From the NCBI GenBank assembly GCA_036924085.1, contig JAVGWX010000007.1:31225953-31289952 (forward strand): 64,000 nt of DNA, read 5' to 3'. Origin of the DNA: Ariolimax columbianus. Its lineage: Eukaryota; Mollusca; Gastropoda; Stylommatophora; Arionidae. The first letter of the stretch is position 1. Every line of letters begins with the position of its first letter. The position numbers were made by a program, and so were the translations under genes. This document shows, in pieces, positions 43,015-55,400 of this stretch. The notes under the pieces were generated by a model. That model was given only the letters and a program-made list of their open reading frames with translations. It ran no database searches and was not told the DNA's origin.

Positions 43015-43608
43015 TTCTAGTGCTGTCATATATACAGATGGATCTGTGCTACGTGATAAGAAATTTTGTTGGGGCTTCTCTGCTAGAGTGAGAGGCAGGG
43101 TCGTTACTACGAGTAGTTGTGCATACTTGACAACAACGTCCGGTATCACAATGGAGATCGAGGCAGTGAATCCTTGCTTTGGAATGGGCAGAAAGGCTGG
43201 CTATGGCATGAGTGGATAGTGGAAATAGAGGCATCGAACCTTCTAGAACTTGTGTGGATCTACTGTCCTGGCCATAGTGGGGTTGGTGGAAATAAAAGAG
43301 CTGACATCCTGGCATCAGGGGCTCATGCAGTGGGAACATTGACAATGGCCAGATGTGACATTTTGAAGTTTATCAACGAGCGCCTTCTTGATGAAGATAC
43401 TGCAGTCGAAGAACCAGCAAGACACAGATTGCATTATTTTTCAATCATCCGTGGATCTAGCAAAGAGGGGTACTGGAGAGGTCAGAGCAGGAGTGTGTAC
43501 AGCCAGCGACCTAAATGGACCATAAGTATTTACACTCTTGACCATTTGCAGAGAAGGACTGAGCACCTATGGGTCAACCCGGAATGCAATTACAGAATAG
43601 CTGTTTAA
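43015..43608 (+). mobile_element. LINE RNase H domain remnant
   Basis: One frame reads AVIYTDGSVLRDKKF and TSGITMEIEAV. A second frame carries VWIYCPGHSGVGGNKRADIL and a C-terminal tail, ending at 43,608. The YTDGS, E and HSG...NKRAD blocks identify RNase H. The block with the third aspartate is missing. It belongs to a different subfamily from the LINE at 24.4 kb, since the HSGVGGN loop is present. Confidence 0.75.
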
Positions 43609-43839
43609 CCTCAAGTTGGTCTCAGTAGTGATACCGAGACGCTCAACATTGCATTACAGCTATGAAACCATATATCTGCCTTCTTCAGTATGTCCCTGAA
43701 TTAATGGGACTAGCAAAATCATCAAACACAAACACTGCTTTCGAAACCGTCACAATAAAGTAAAGTAACCCATATCATTACTGCAGCAGGTGTGTGACGT
43801 GTTAGCGATCTCACATTTCACTGAACCCGTACCCATTTA

Positions 43840-43912
43840 AGGTTGGGTCGACCCGGGAACCGTTGCGGTCTGAAAAAAACATTTCCGCTAACTACTGAGC
43901 CACGCAGCTTCC
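43840..43912 (-). mobile_element. tRNA-like SINE head
   Basis: The minus strand has gctgcgtggctcagtagtta as A box and gggtcgaccc as B box. The copy is short and no SINE body was recognised. Confidence 0.45.
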
Positions 43913-43959
43913 TTACAGACTTTAAGTTAAAAGGCCACTTGTTGCGGTGGCTTTATGCT

Positions 43960-44437
43960 TCACTTGGAACGAACAGACGGAGCATTCACTAGAACTTGCT
44001 ACCAGAGAACATCCGTCAAAAGTGAATGACTCTCTACTAGTAGCTGCAACCAACGGCAACGATATCAGGATGTGCGACCTGTGACAATCATATTAAGAGA
44101 AAGTGCGAAATGGAAAAAAAGACAACCCTGGCCACATAGAATACAATGCCTACCATCAACTCTCCAGGCGAGACCAGGTGATAATTCTTAGACTTAGATG
44201 TCATCTGTACAGGTTCCAGATTGGCACTACAGACGTTTGTGCCTGCAACACAGCCCCCATGAAGGCAGAACATATTTTGCAGTCCTGTCCACTGTATACT
44301 GACAAAAGAAGTAGCATTTGGCAACAGCCAGTGTCCTTTCATGAGAAGTGTATAGAACCCTGAGTCGACTGCTGCATTCGTTAGAGTCATTGAAGTTGAT
44401 GTCTGAAGACGAACGAGAAAGAAGAAGAAGAAGAAAT
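43960..44437 (+). mobile_element. I-like LINE C-terminal fragment with (GAA)n tail
   Basis: The frame from 44,103 reads EYNAYHQLSRRDQVIILRLR, FQIGTTDVCACNTAPMKAEH and ILQSCPLYTDKRSSIWQQP. It matches the C-terminus of the LINE at 24.4 kb. It ends with agaagaagaagaagaa at 44,419-44,434. Part of the LRxGH...YHL block is deleted. Confidence 0.8.
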
Positions 44438-44458
44438 ATTAAAAGAAATAAATAGCGT

Positions 44459-44938
44459 TTCTTCTTCTTCTTCTTCTTCTTCTTCTCCTCCTCCTTCTTC
44501 TTTTTCTTCTTCTTCTTCTTCTTCTTCTTCTTCTTCTTTAGCGTTCGTCCTGAAATGATCTTTGTGACGTGCAGTTTACAATGAGGCTGCGATATCTGCG
44601 TCTTTGGGCCGGACACATCCGATTTCAGGAAAATCATTTTTGGGACATTGTTTGGCTTTCCTCTTTGGCATCTAATGTCTTCCATGCTACACTTATGTTG
44701 TTTATTTCCAGGGTCGCCATTTTGGAGGCGGAATAGGGTCTTGGACAACTGTGGTTTGCTGAACCTGATGCAAGCAGCCAGCTACGATTCGCTGACCCTG
44801 ATGTAAGTAGCCAGCTACGATTCGCTGACCCTGATGCAAGCAATTATCTACGATTCGCTGAACCTGATGCAAGCAGCTAGCTACGATTCGCTGGCTGTTG
44901 TCCGCTTATTCATTGCTGCATCTTCGACCCCGAAATAG
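44459..44938 (-). mobile_element. Element B2 copy with long (CTT)n and 33-bp expansion
   Basis: The plus strand begins with about 75 bp of CTT/CTC repeats, followed by gttcgtcctgaaatgatctt (B2 end in reverse), gggccggacacatccgattt and gaggcggaatagggtcttgg. A 33-bp unit then repeats four times from 44,759 to 44,890. Confidence 0.85.
44759..44890. repeat. 33-bp tandem repeat, 4 copies
   Basis: The unit ctgaccctgatgcaagcagc cagctacgattcg is repeated four times within element B2. Other B2 copies have a single unit. Confidence 0.9.
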
Positions 44939-46127
44939 AGTTTGATTGCAGCTAATCTGCGTTGTGGAAAGGGTACCTTCTTCTTCTTCTTCTTCTTCTA
45001 TTACTTCTTCTTCTCCCTCGTCATTGTTCTATTATGTCTATACGCGTTGTCCAGTTCTCTGGATAAAGGTTGCAGTGATTAAAAATTCTTCAGGGCTCAC
45101 GAACAGCTTTGTATGAAGGTTTTGTCTCCGTATGACAGTCCTCATTTCGCAGTTGCCCAAGCAAATAACAGTCTTGTTAAATATGTTCGGCTGTCTGTGC
45201 TGCTTGTCACACCTGGGTGATCGGGTCGGTTTTAATGTGTACAAGAAGAAAGAGTACTTTATTGATTGATTGATTGGTATTATAAATGTGACGAAATGTT
45301 ATTGACAAAGGTATGGATCGATCATAAGTTGTATCAATGTAAAGGTAAGAATGTAACCGCTGTGATCTAATTTGCATACTATAAAATGCGACCGTTGAGT
45401 GTTGTTCAATGGATATAAGTCTCATAATTTAATACATAGTGTTAAAGAAACTATCTCTGAAATAGGACACAAATGATTCGTATCAGGCTTTATGTGAGGA
45501 TATTAACAGGGGTGTTTATCCTGTGCTCCAATTGAAACATAAATAAAATGTGGATTGACAGCACACGTACACGTAAGATATAATAAAGAAAGTTAGTAGC
45601 CACAGCGATCGCAAAAAGAAATATTGTTGCTGTCGGTAATATAAATAATAGTTGTCCATCACAAGTGATGAAGACCACTCTCTTTGTTCAGCCGTGTGGA
45701 CAGTCGTATCTCCTGCTGTGTCCGATGAAATGGGTGACTTGCGCGGAGATTTGGATGAAAGTGAGGAAGAAACTGCGCCTTTTGTCAACCTCACTCACAG
45801 AGCCTAAGCTACCTTTTGCCAGTGGCAAGACATTCATCGAGACGACTGGAGATAGCATAGGATGCAGATTTTGTCTCAGGGTTACCACCGAAGCCTTTCC
45901 GTAAACATGTAACCCGCAGGGTAGAAAGGTGGGATGGCATCTAACGCAGTTTGTCGTGCCTTTTCGATAACCCCAAGAGGTCGTATGGACAACACTCAGC
46001 GTGTGAGTGAGTCTGGCATTTCTCCCCAGCTGTATTCATCTCATCATAGTAATATAAATACGCCAATACTAAATGGCTGTGGGTAACTGTGGATCTAGAA
46101 ACTAAGTCAACAAAACCAAAATAAAAC
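44939..46127. other. Unassigned DNA with a CTT tract
   Basis: A CTT-rich tract lies at 44,978-45,015. The open frames at 45,490-45,905 on both strands show no known domain or splice logic. No gene is called. Confidence 0.4.
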
Positions 46128-46230
46128 TAACGTCTGGTCAAGCAAAACAAACTGATCAGACAATGTTAGTCAGAGTCAAGTAAAATATATTGACCAAATC
46201 TCCAACTCAAGCTCCTAAACTCAACACTAT
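46128..46230 (+). mobile_element. Element C head fragment
   Basis: The stretch actaacgtctggtcaagc, ctgatcagacaatgttagtc and aagtaaaatatattgacc is a diverged monomer-like head with little of the body. Confidence 0.7.
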
Positions 46231-46493
46231 AAACAAAAAACTAACCATGCTGTTGGAAATCGGGTCGTGCCAGTAGATCCCGAAATTGTACCTACGGCAG
46301 CGCAGGTGGGCGGTGAGGGGGTTGGGGGACGTGGATAGGTAAAAACAGTAACTTTAATACGGAATTTAATGTTAATAAAAAAGTGTTACGGTCACTTTTA
46401 TGGCTCCCTCTCGCACTTATCTTTGCAGCCTATTTAGTAGCATCGATGTTATCTAACCACTTTAAGGTATAAAGCTCCACAACTTATGGTATG

Positions 46494-46560
46494 CACATAA
46501 CTTAACATAACTTCATTATACTGGTTTAGAAGGTTCTACGGTGTCTGTATACATCATACC
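46494..46560 (-). mobile_element. CR1-like LINE 3' tip
   Basis: The reverse complement matches the shared tail: tgtatacagac-like, then ccttctaaaccagtataatg, ending ttaagttatg. Confidence 0.55.
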
Positions 46561-46899
46561 ATTGACAATGGCTACAATTCTGTTGAATATAGAATAGCCT
46601 TCTAGTTTGATCGAAAGTTCTATAACTTGAAATATTTAGAATCCTAGTACCGGTATTCAAACAGGCATGTTAATGTCTGTTGCCACGTAGCCGACATCCA
46701 TCTGATATTCGTAGTAGGTATTTTAAATCTCCTGCGGCTTATTAAGCCTTGGAGAGGGTACATAATTTGGATAGATTTATAACTTGAATTGTGAATGTTA
46801 AGCCTATTCTTTTCGATTTCTAACAGGGAATTTTTAACGTGATCGACACTGAACACGGGAGTTCGATTTCACTACCCAGAGATCAGGGACATTTTTACC

Positions 46900-47005
46900 A
46901 GAAGATCCACGTGAAAGAATCCAAGTCTCATCCTGATTCGAGCAGCGACCTTCGGCACCCGAGACGGATACCTTACCTCGAAATTACTGAGCCCCTAGAA
47001 ATAAT
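46900..47005 (-). mobile_element. tRNA-like SINE head
   Basis: The minus strand carries ggggctcagtaatttcgagg (A-box-like) and gctcgaatcagg (B-box-like) with the phrase ccgtctcgggtgccgaaggt between. A third tRNA-derived family is possible. No tail was recognised. Confidence 0.4.
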
Positions 47006-47124
47006 AAACAATGTACGATACCAACAATTTAAAAAAAAAACACAAAAAAAAAAAAAAGCTATAATTATTTTTCTGAAGATCAGACATGGAAGCTTAAAAA
47101 ATTCCTTTCGGTTTAATTAAATAT

Positions 47125-47629
47125 CAGAATTCATTTTTTTATTGCTTGTAATGTCAAGCATAGACCACCACTGCATGTGATTCCTTTTAAAAGACGATTT
47201 TTTCAAAGCATTTTCTGTCAGTCATATTTTGACACCACTGGAACCTTAAACCACCTAACAGCGCAATTCTTTTTGAGGAAGCATGTTTCCAAATATTTAC
47301 AATTATTCACCGTTTCTCTCCAATGTGAAGCATAGTTAGGTTTCACCTGCAATTGATACTTCCCAGAAAGCCCGTATCCAAAATTTCACAGTGGCTGATT
47401 AGAATGACAATGTTTTCAAAAAGATGAAGTAGCTAGTTTCAAGCACAGCCGACTTTAGCTGCCTTTTGCGACATTATTGTAAGATGATAGTGGACATATT
47501 CGTGTCATCCCGGGTACCACTAATTTAGTTATCAATCAACCACAAACTTTCAGCTTTCTGTAAAGCACATATCTTCAACAAACACAGACGAAGTCTTTTT
47601 GTGTCGTTCACGTCTCATCCATGATTTTT
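47125..47629. other. Unassigned DNA
   Basis: No gene or named repeat was found. Confidence 0.35.
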
Positions 47630-47741
47630 TTTCTTCTTCTTCGTTCGTTCTCAAACTCGCGCTACCAAGCCATGAAAAGGGCACTGTAAGCAGGAGGATT
47701 GTTGTCCGGAGAACGGAATAGAATGTTTCGTAGTTTAGACA
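47630..47741 (-). mobile_element. Element B 3' fragment
   Basis: The plus strand reads ttcttcttcttcgttcgttc, then gctaccaagccatgaaaagg and tccggagaacggaatag. It ends early, as expected for a 5'-truncated copy. Confidence 0.75.
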
Positions 47742-47804
47742 AACATTTATCAAGATACAGAAGAAATGGTTCGGCCGGTTCACGAGAACGGGACTCCAAT
47801 CAGA

Positions 47805-48240
47805 TGTCTCTCATCATCATCATGTAGCATGTCCTTTACAGATCGTCGCTCTCATGACAATCTGTTTGTAGGAAACTCTATGTTCCGCCAGTTTTCCTGC
47901 CTTCTCCAAGATCAAAACCAGCGTCTCCTTGATGTCCCGAGTTCATCGTCTTCTCAGTCGGCCCCTGCCTCGCTTCTATGGACCATGCCCCCATAACCAC
48001 TCTTTCTAGTCCGTTGTGACGTTTGACGTGTCCAAAAAAAGCTCAGTTCTCGGGTCATTACATCATTTGTAAGCCAATTCTCCTCCACATTCAGGTCTTG
48101 CCGGATGGATTTGTTTGTTTATTTCTTTGTCTACGGGATTTTCAGGTCTCTTCTGTAGCACTGTATCTCAAAAGGACCGATCTTCGCTCTTAATGCTTTT
48201 GAAATCGTCTATGTTTCATATTCAAAGGTTGCCAAAGGAA
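47805..48240 (-). mobile_element. LINE 3' end remnant
   Basis: Minus frames give SIRQDLNVEENWLTNDVMTR, then RHNGLERVVMGAW-like coding and the end gagcgacgatctgtaaagga catgctac. It is the same type as 10.4 kb, with frameshifts. Confidence 0.65.
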
Positions 48241-49985
48241 AAATGCATGTTCTTAGGAGCTTTAGTTTTAGTCAAATGTCCCTGCGCGCCTATGACAATA
48301 TATCTGATTACAAGTCAGGAGGAGACTTACGAGGCCAATGGATAGAGTACGTAAATATGAATCATACTCTAGCACGGACTTACACCAATCAACGCAGAAT
48401 ATTGATTGACTCAGTCAATAAATAAATAAACAAAGATGATATAGTGAAAGCAGGAAACGATCGCTCAGAACAGGTTGGCTAGGCATGTATTTGCTGGACC
48501 TGTGCTTCGCTGGGAGCTGAACGTATTTGATGATCGAAGACTGACAATTATATCTTTAAAATGGTTGCGCAATCGTTCTGTTAGCTTAAAGATAACAGCT
48601 GTGCCTTGCTCATATCGCATTTAGCTGAGGCCTATTGTAACGTTTTCCGTAATCGCCAGGTCGGTTCAGAGTTCACAATATAAATAGATGTGTCCTTTCA
48701 GAATCACATGACGTGCAGGGAAGTTATAAATACCTTAAGCTTAGTAGTTTCTAGTTAAGTGTTTATCAACGCGGTGGCCTAGAGCTGTGCGACTAACTAT
48801 AAACCATTGTAAGTATATTATATAATTATACTTTTCTTCGATAGGTTTTAAGGCAGGTTGATTATACTTTGTTGTAAATAATCATGTATGTCTTTCATCC
48901 CACATGTCGCTAGAGGGCAAGGGGGAGATAAATCCTCTGAAATGTGATCATTTGTGTGTTGGCTGATAATTCAAACAGTGCCTTTGTATTTTTTTCGTAA
49001 ACATCATTGTCATGCAATTTTTTGCTTTCCTCTTCCACCGAAGCTATGATATCTAGAGTTAGGCAGGCATTCTACTGAGATGTACAGATCATTTTAATTA
49101 TTTCTATACAAATGTTTTCTAAATACAATATAGAGAATTCAGAAGTTTGGTTAGATGACAAACTTACTAAATGTATTAGTTTATACCATAAGTCAGAGCT
49201 GCAGGTCAAGAGGACGACCATTAAACGATATCTAGAATGTGTTAAAAAACACTACTTATTGATGACTTCTTTTATCCGTATGTGTGACGTTGGCTAGAGA
49301 TCGCCAAACTGGTATATACACCATCCTCATGACCCCAAGTATAAAGTATAGGCTAAACAAGATCAATCGGTCTGACATCCCCAAGGTGGTCAGTCCACTA
49401 CTCAAGCCAATCAAGCTTACTGGACCGGAAAAAGACCGGTGTCAAGGTGACCAAAACAAAGCAGACCGGTTTATTCCATAAGGGGACACAGCAATCCACC
49501 TTGTAGTTTTTAATTTTTTTCTTAAAACCCAATATGGCAATGTCAACATCCATTATATGACTAACATGGATTACACATAAGATAACAATGAGCAAATCTT
49601 GAAAGTACCCTGGCCTCCTACAATAAAAATACGGTTGGGATGGTTTTGAGAAAGGGAGAATACCTATCATCATCATCCTTGTGACAAAAATTGAAACACT
49701 TAACTTTCACGATTTAATTTTTTGAAATTTTCACCCCACTCGACATGGTATATCGCTACTCACAAAAAAAATTAAATTAATGAAATCGGTATTTCATGGA
49801 GGGTCGAATCGACGAATGTTGTCGTTACAGCGGACTTTGGGACGTCCGGGGATAGAGGTGGGGGGGAGGGGGAGGGGTGTGTCTGGATCTTGGCCTCCCA
49901 TGATTGCCTTGGTATCTTGTCTTCATGTCTTATCCTAGTCTAGTACCTTTACTCGTCTCTCTTATATAGCAAGGCGCTTCTGTTA
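48241..49985. other. Unassigned DNA with a G-rich tract
   Basis: There is no gene I can support. At 49,857-49,877 four G runs separated by single bases could form a G-quadruplex on the plus strand. Confidence 0.4.
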
Positions 49986-49989
49986 TATG

Positions 49990-50200
49990 GAGGTCCGGTG
50001 TTTAAATTGCCGGGCTGTCTATTACTTTACTTTCTTCTCTGGTGTTCGCTACGAACAAACATTCTGTCACTCTACAGACATGGCCAACCCACCACAGTTG
50101 ATATATCAACTCTCGGGCCTTCATGTATTGGGCTTCAAGATCTTGACGTATTGTCTTGTTGCGGATCTTGTCCCTTCTTGTCACCTGGACCACCATTATT
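49990..50200 (-). mobile_element. LINE RT C-terminal fragment
   Basis: The minus frame reads VTRRDKIRNKTIRQDLEAQ and IYQLWWVGHVCRVTECL. It resembles the RDRIRN...QLRWFGHVxR segment of LINEs. Only this piece is present. Confidence 0.6.
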
Positions 50201-50589
50201 AAGTACTTAATTTTTAACGATTGTAGCTGATTTTTGTGTGTGCGTTGTGTGCATTATCCATTGCTCACATCCGTGTGTCAGTTCATGTACATACTGGACC
50301 GGTAAACATCGGGTCGGTGGGTGGAGGTATTACACATGTTAATGATCATACACAACAAGCCATACGGAAGAACATTGTACCACCCACATATTCTAACGAC
50401 CTAAGCGAACGTATTCGATGATACTGATGAGGATGAAGATAATGTGCATATACAAACTGGAACTAACCTTGGGCCGTAAGAAGGGTTTCAAATTACTGAG
50501 GAATCGTTATAATTTATCACCACCGCTTTCGTCTGCTTTCACCGTTTTCCCGGAAAAGAACTTTGTGTCGCTTTTTTTAACTTTACTGG

Positions 50590-50822
50590 TATATGTGTCT
50601 TTCGGCCCGACACATTCGATTTCGGTAGGCTTTTTTTTTTAAAGGGATACCGGGTTTGCCTTCTCACTCCAATCCCTATTCTCTTACCCAGACTACATAG
50701 ATGCAGCTTGTTTTCATGTCGCTGCTTGGAGGCGAAATAGGGTTTTGTTTGCTATGTTTCGCTTCTCCTGATGCAAGCAGCCATCTATGAGTTCCTGGCT
50801 GGTGTTATCTCATCCACTGTAC
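50590..50822 (-). mobile_element. Element B2 copy, partial
   Basis: The plus strand reads ttcggcccgacacattcgat ttcggtaggc, ggataccgggtttgccttct, ggaggcgaaatagggttttg and ctgatgcaagcagccatcta. Confidence 0.7.
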
Positions 50823-50978
50823 ACCATTTGCCATCCCACTAGCGTTTTTAAATTAATGGTTGGTTTAATAGTCTTATTTCCTTTCTGCGAGACGAGCTTT
50901 TCAACCACAGTCCGTATGATTTTGTTATACTAGAGCATGTTTACATTATTTTAGTGTGTCAAAGTCAAGTGAAATATG

Positions 50979-51337
50979 GGATCAAGATGCTGAGCTGCGC
51001 ATGAGCTGCAGCGGTCAATCACCCATAGCTGACTGCTAGCGTCGGGGCCAGGGAACCAGATTTACCAAGACCCTTCTACACCTCCACGCGGCGATCCTAG
51101 ATAACAGGATGTAACAGCAGTCTGGCTAAGTAGAAGGGATTGAAGAGGGAAGCCTGACCTGGTACTAACAAATGTCAACTGAAGTCGGATGTGTCAGACC
51201 TAGAGTGCAAATATCACTGCCAAGCTGTAAACTATGAAGCAACGCATTCCGTTCTCCGGACTACATCCTGCTGCTTGCAGAGCCCTTTTCAGAGCTTGGT
51301 AGCGGGAATTTGAGAACCAACGAAGAAGAAAAAGAAA
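50979..51337 (+). mobile_element. Element B, full-length copy
   Basis: This is a 359-bp copy with an exact 9-bp duplication tgaaatatg at 50,970-50,978 and 51,338-51,346. It begins gatcaagatgctgagctgcg, carries ccttctacacctccacgcgg, the module actgaagtcggatgtgtcag and the B1 end ttccgttctccggactacat, and ends in a GAA-rich tail. No tRNA boxes are evident, so its head origin is unknown. Confidence 0.93.
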
Positions 51338-51346
51338 TGAAATATG

Positions 51347-51814
51347 CTGTCCGAGATTCCGCCTCATGCCCACCGCCCTGCGTACCTAAACAAATTCGTT
51401 CTTTTAGCAGCCTGGCAGGTATCGATAATGTGATCTCCGTAGAGGTAAACCTTTGGCGAAGTTGTGTATTACAATACAGCGATGATGACCTAGGCTCACT
51501 TTCTTCAGTACACCTCTAAACGTACGAAGAACTACTACACACCCGCTGTGAGAAAATTATGGACGAGTAAAGAATTAAATGCGAGCAGTTTTGTAGACGA
51601 TTTCAGAACGTGTTTTATTATATGGCAGCTGTCCTTGACATGGGATGATTCAGTTGAGTTATAGTCTGCCTGCTGGTTTGGTATAGTCAGCGCCTGCTGT
51701 ACGTTAATAAATGCATTAGCTTCATCGCTCCAAGTGAAGCATAAGACCACCAGTAGCGCTGTCCTTACATAAAGCATGTAGATCAACATTTGCATCATGA
51801 TCATCATCATCATC
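51347..51814. other. Unassigned DNA
   Basis: No gene or repeat was recognised. A 69-codon frame crossing 51,310-51,519 starts in the element B tail and is not credible. Confidence 0.35.
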
Positions 51815-51965
51815 AATGCACAGCGGCCCTTTCGGGACATTGGCCATTGCCAACTCTTCCCCAGCAAGTTCAATCTTGAGCTGCCCTTTCTGCATGACTC
51901 CTTGTGATGTCTTAGTCTCAGTCGACCTGTACTTCTACAGGGACAGATGCCCATGTGCAGTATGA
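51815..51965 (-). mobile_element. LINE 3' tip remnant
   Basis: The minus strand reads GICPCRSTGRLRLRHHKE and LLGKSWQWPMSRKGRCA. Both parts recur at other RTE-like ends (0.4, 16.6 and 30.6 kb). Confidence 0.55.
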
Positions 51966-52194
51966 GCTGGATGTAGCTAGGAGGAGGATCTCCTGCTCAG
52001 CGGGCTAGGCTGGAGCAGCTTATTACTCCAATGCGTCAGGACAAACGCTGGAGAGGGTGGTTAAACTGATGTGGAGTCCATCTCACTAGACTCAAACACT
52101 TGAGCAAAGTAGACCCTCAGCATGTTAGGCGCCATCTATGCTTCTCTTAACAAACAACCTAACCATGGTCGGTGTTATGTCATGTCAGGGACCA

Positions 52195-52390
52195 AACTTA
52201 ATGTTCAGTCTCTTCTCCAGGCGTTTCTTGGTCTTACCTTTCTTCTCTTTCTCAGTTTATTCCATTTCAGGGCCAGTCTGACGACGTTTGGCAGTACTTT
52301 CCGCAGCGTGTTTTCTATTGAACCCAATTTCTTACGTTTGATCGTATTGCTGTCGACTCCTTTCCATAAGTTCTCGTTCCTCACCATGTC
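52195..52390 (-). mobile_element. RTE-like LINE C-terminal fragment
   Basis: One open minus frame reads RNENLWKGVDSNTIKRKKLG, IENTLRKVLPNVVRLALKWN and RKVRPRNAWRRD. It is the best-preserved frame of this family segment in the window. Confidence 0.7.
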
Positions 52391-52477
52391 TTACCAGCCC
52401 CTGCAGATTATACTCATGAACATTTCTTCACGAACGACTGCGGATTTCTCTGTATTCAACATTTACAACGGTTAATT

Positions 52478-55400
52478 GGGACGATGAGTCTAACGTTGGT
52501 CAGACAAAACACACTGATCAGAGAATGTTAGCCAGGGTCAGGAGAAATATAGTGGCCAAGACCCTTACCTGACGGGACGATGAGGTTAACGTCTGGTCAG
52601 ACAAAACACACTGATCAGAGAATGTTAGCCAAGGTCAGGAGAAATATAGTGGCCAAGACCCTCACCTGACGGGACGATGAGGCTAACGTCTGGTCAGACA
52701 AAACACAATGATCAGAGAATGTTAGCCAGGGTCAGGAGAAATATAGTGGCCAAGACCCTCACCTGACGGGACGATGAGGCTAACGTTGGTCATTCAAAAC
52801 ACACTGATCAGAGAATGTTAGCCAGGGTCAGGAGAAATATAGTGGCCAAGACCCTTACCTGACGGGACGATGAGGTTAACGTCTGGTCATTCAAAACACA
52901 CTGATCAGAGAATGTTAGCCAAGGTCAGGAGAAATATAGTGGCCAAGACCCTCACCTGACGGGACGATGAGGCTAACGTCTGGTCAGACAAAACACAATG
53001 ATCAGAGAATGTTAACCAGGGTCAGGAGAAATATAGTGGCCAAGACCCTCACCTGACGGGACGATGAGGCTAACGTTGGTCATTCAAAACACACTGATCA
53101 GAGAATGTTAGCCAGGGTCAGGAGAAATATAGTGGCCAAGACCCTCACCTGACGGGACGATGAGGTTAACGTCTGGTCAGACAAAACACACTGATCAGAG
53201 AATGTTAGCCAGGGTCAGGAGAAATATAGTGGCCAAGACCCTCACCTGACTGGACGATGAGGCTAACGTCTGGTCAGACAAAACACAATGATCAGAGAAT
53301 GTTAGCCAGGGTCAGGAGAAATATAGTGGCCAAGACCCTCACCTGACGGGACGATGAGGCTAACGTTGGTCATTCAAAACACACTGATCAGAGAATGTTA
53401 GCCAGGGTCAGGAGAAATATAGTGGCCAAGACCCTCACCTGACGGGACGATGAGGCTAACGTCTGGTCAGACAAAACACAATGATCAGAGAATGTTAGCC
53501 AGGGTCAGGAGAAATATAGTGGCCAAGACCCTCACCTGACGGGACGATGAGGCTAACGTTGGTCATTCAAAACACAATGATCAGAGAATGTTAGCCAGGG
53601 TCAGGAGAAATATAGTGGCCAAGACCCTCACCTGACGGGACGATGAGGTTAACGTCTGGTCAGACAAAACACACTGATCAGAGAATGTTAGCCAAGGTCA
53701 GGAGAAATATAGTGGCCAAGACCCTCACCTGACGGGACGATGAGGCTAACGTCTGGTCAGACAAAACACAATGATCAGAGAATGTTAGCCAGGGTCAGGG
53801 GAAATATAGTGGCCAAGACCCTCACCTGACGGGACGATGAGGCTAACGTTGGTCATTCAAAACACACTGATCAGAGAATGTTAGCCAGGGTCAGGAGAAA
53901 TATAGTGGCCAAGACCCTCACCTGACGGGACGATGAGGTTAACGTCTGGTCAGACAAAACACACTGATCAGAGAATGTTAGCCAGGGTCAGGAGAAATAT
54001 AGTGGCCAAGACCCTCACCTGACAGGACGATGAGGCTAACGTCTGGTCAGACAAAACACAATGATCAGAGAATGTTAGCCAGGGTCAGGAGAAATATAGT
54101 GGCCAAGACCCTCACCTGACGGGACGATGAGGCTAACGTTGGTCATTCAAAACACATTGATCAGGGAATGTTAGCCAGGGTCAGGAGAAATATAGTGGCC
54201 AAGACCCTCACCTGACGGGACGATGAGGCTAACGTTGGTCATTCAAAACACACTGATCAGAGAATGTTAGCCAGGGTCAGGAGAAATATAGTGGCCAAGA
54301 CCCTCACCTGACGGGACGATGAGGCTAACGTTGGTCATTCAAAACACACTGATCAGAGAATGTTAGCCAGGGTCAGGAGAAATATAGTGGCCAAGACCCT
54401 CACCTGACGGGACGATGAGGTTAACGTCTGGTCAGACAAAACACACTGATCAGAGAATGTTAGCCAGGGTCAGGAGAAATATAGTGGCCAAGACCCTCAC
54501 CTGACAGGACGATGAGGCTAACGTTGGTCATTCAAAACACACTGATCAGAGAATGTTAGCCAAGGTCAGGAGAAATATAGTGGCCAAGACCCTCACCTGA
54601 CGGGACCATGAAGTTAACGTCTGGTCAGACAAAACACAATGATCAGGGAATGTTAGCCAGGGTCAGGAGAAATATAGTGGCCAAGACCCTCACCTGACGG
54701 GACGATGAGGCTAACGTTGGTCATTCAAAACACAATGATCAGAGAATGTTAGCCAGGGTCAGGAGAAATATAGTGGCCAAGACCCTCACCTGACGGGACG
54801 ATGAGGCTAACGTTGGTCATTCAAAACACACTGATCAGAGAATGTTAGCCAGGGTCAGGAGAAATATAGTGGCCAAGACCCTCACCTGACGGGACGATGA
54901 GGTTAACGTCTGGTCAGACAAAACACACTGATCAGAGAATGTTAGCCAGGGTCAGGAGAAATATAGTGGCCAAGACCCTCACCTGACAGGACGATGAGGC
55001 TAACGTTGGTCATTCAAAACACACTGATCAGAGAATGTTAGCCAGGGTCAGGAGAAATATAGTGGCCAAGACTCTCACCTGACGGGACGATGAAGTTAAC
55101 GTCTGGTCAGACAAAACACAATGATCAGGGAATGTTAGCCAGGGTCAGGAGAAATATAGTGGCCAAGACCCTCACCTGACGGGACGATGAGGCTAACGTC
55201 TGGTCAGACAAAACACAATGATCAGAGAATGTTAGCCAGGGTCAGGAGAAATATAGTGGCTAAGACCCTCACCTGACGGGACGATGAGGCTAACGTTGGT
55301 CATTCAAAACACAATGATCAGAGAATGTTAGCCAGGGTCAGGAGAAATATAGTGGCCAAGACCCTCATCTGACGGGACGATGAGGCTAACGCTGGTAATT

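Noticed and set aside
44227..44748. 173-codon minus-strand frame with lysine/glutamate runs
   Set aside because: It translates a CTT/GAA microsatellite and two retroposon ends. There is no independent protein.
45490..45905. Possible protein-coding exon (frames on both strands)
   Set aside because: Neither strand shows a recognised domain or convincing splice sites.
49112..49481. Two short plus-strand frames in an otherwise empty stretch
   Set aside because: The frames are under 70 codons with no known motif, and such lengths are expected by chance here.
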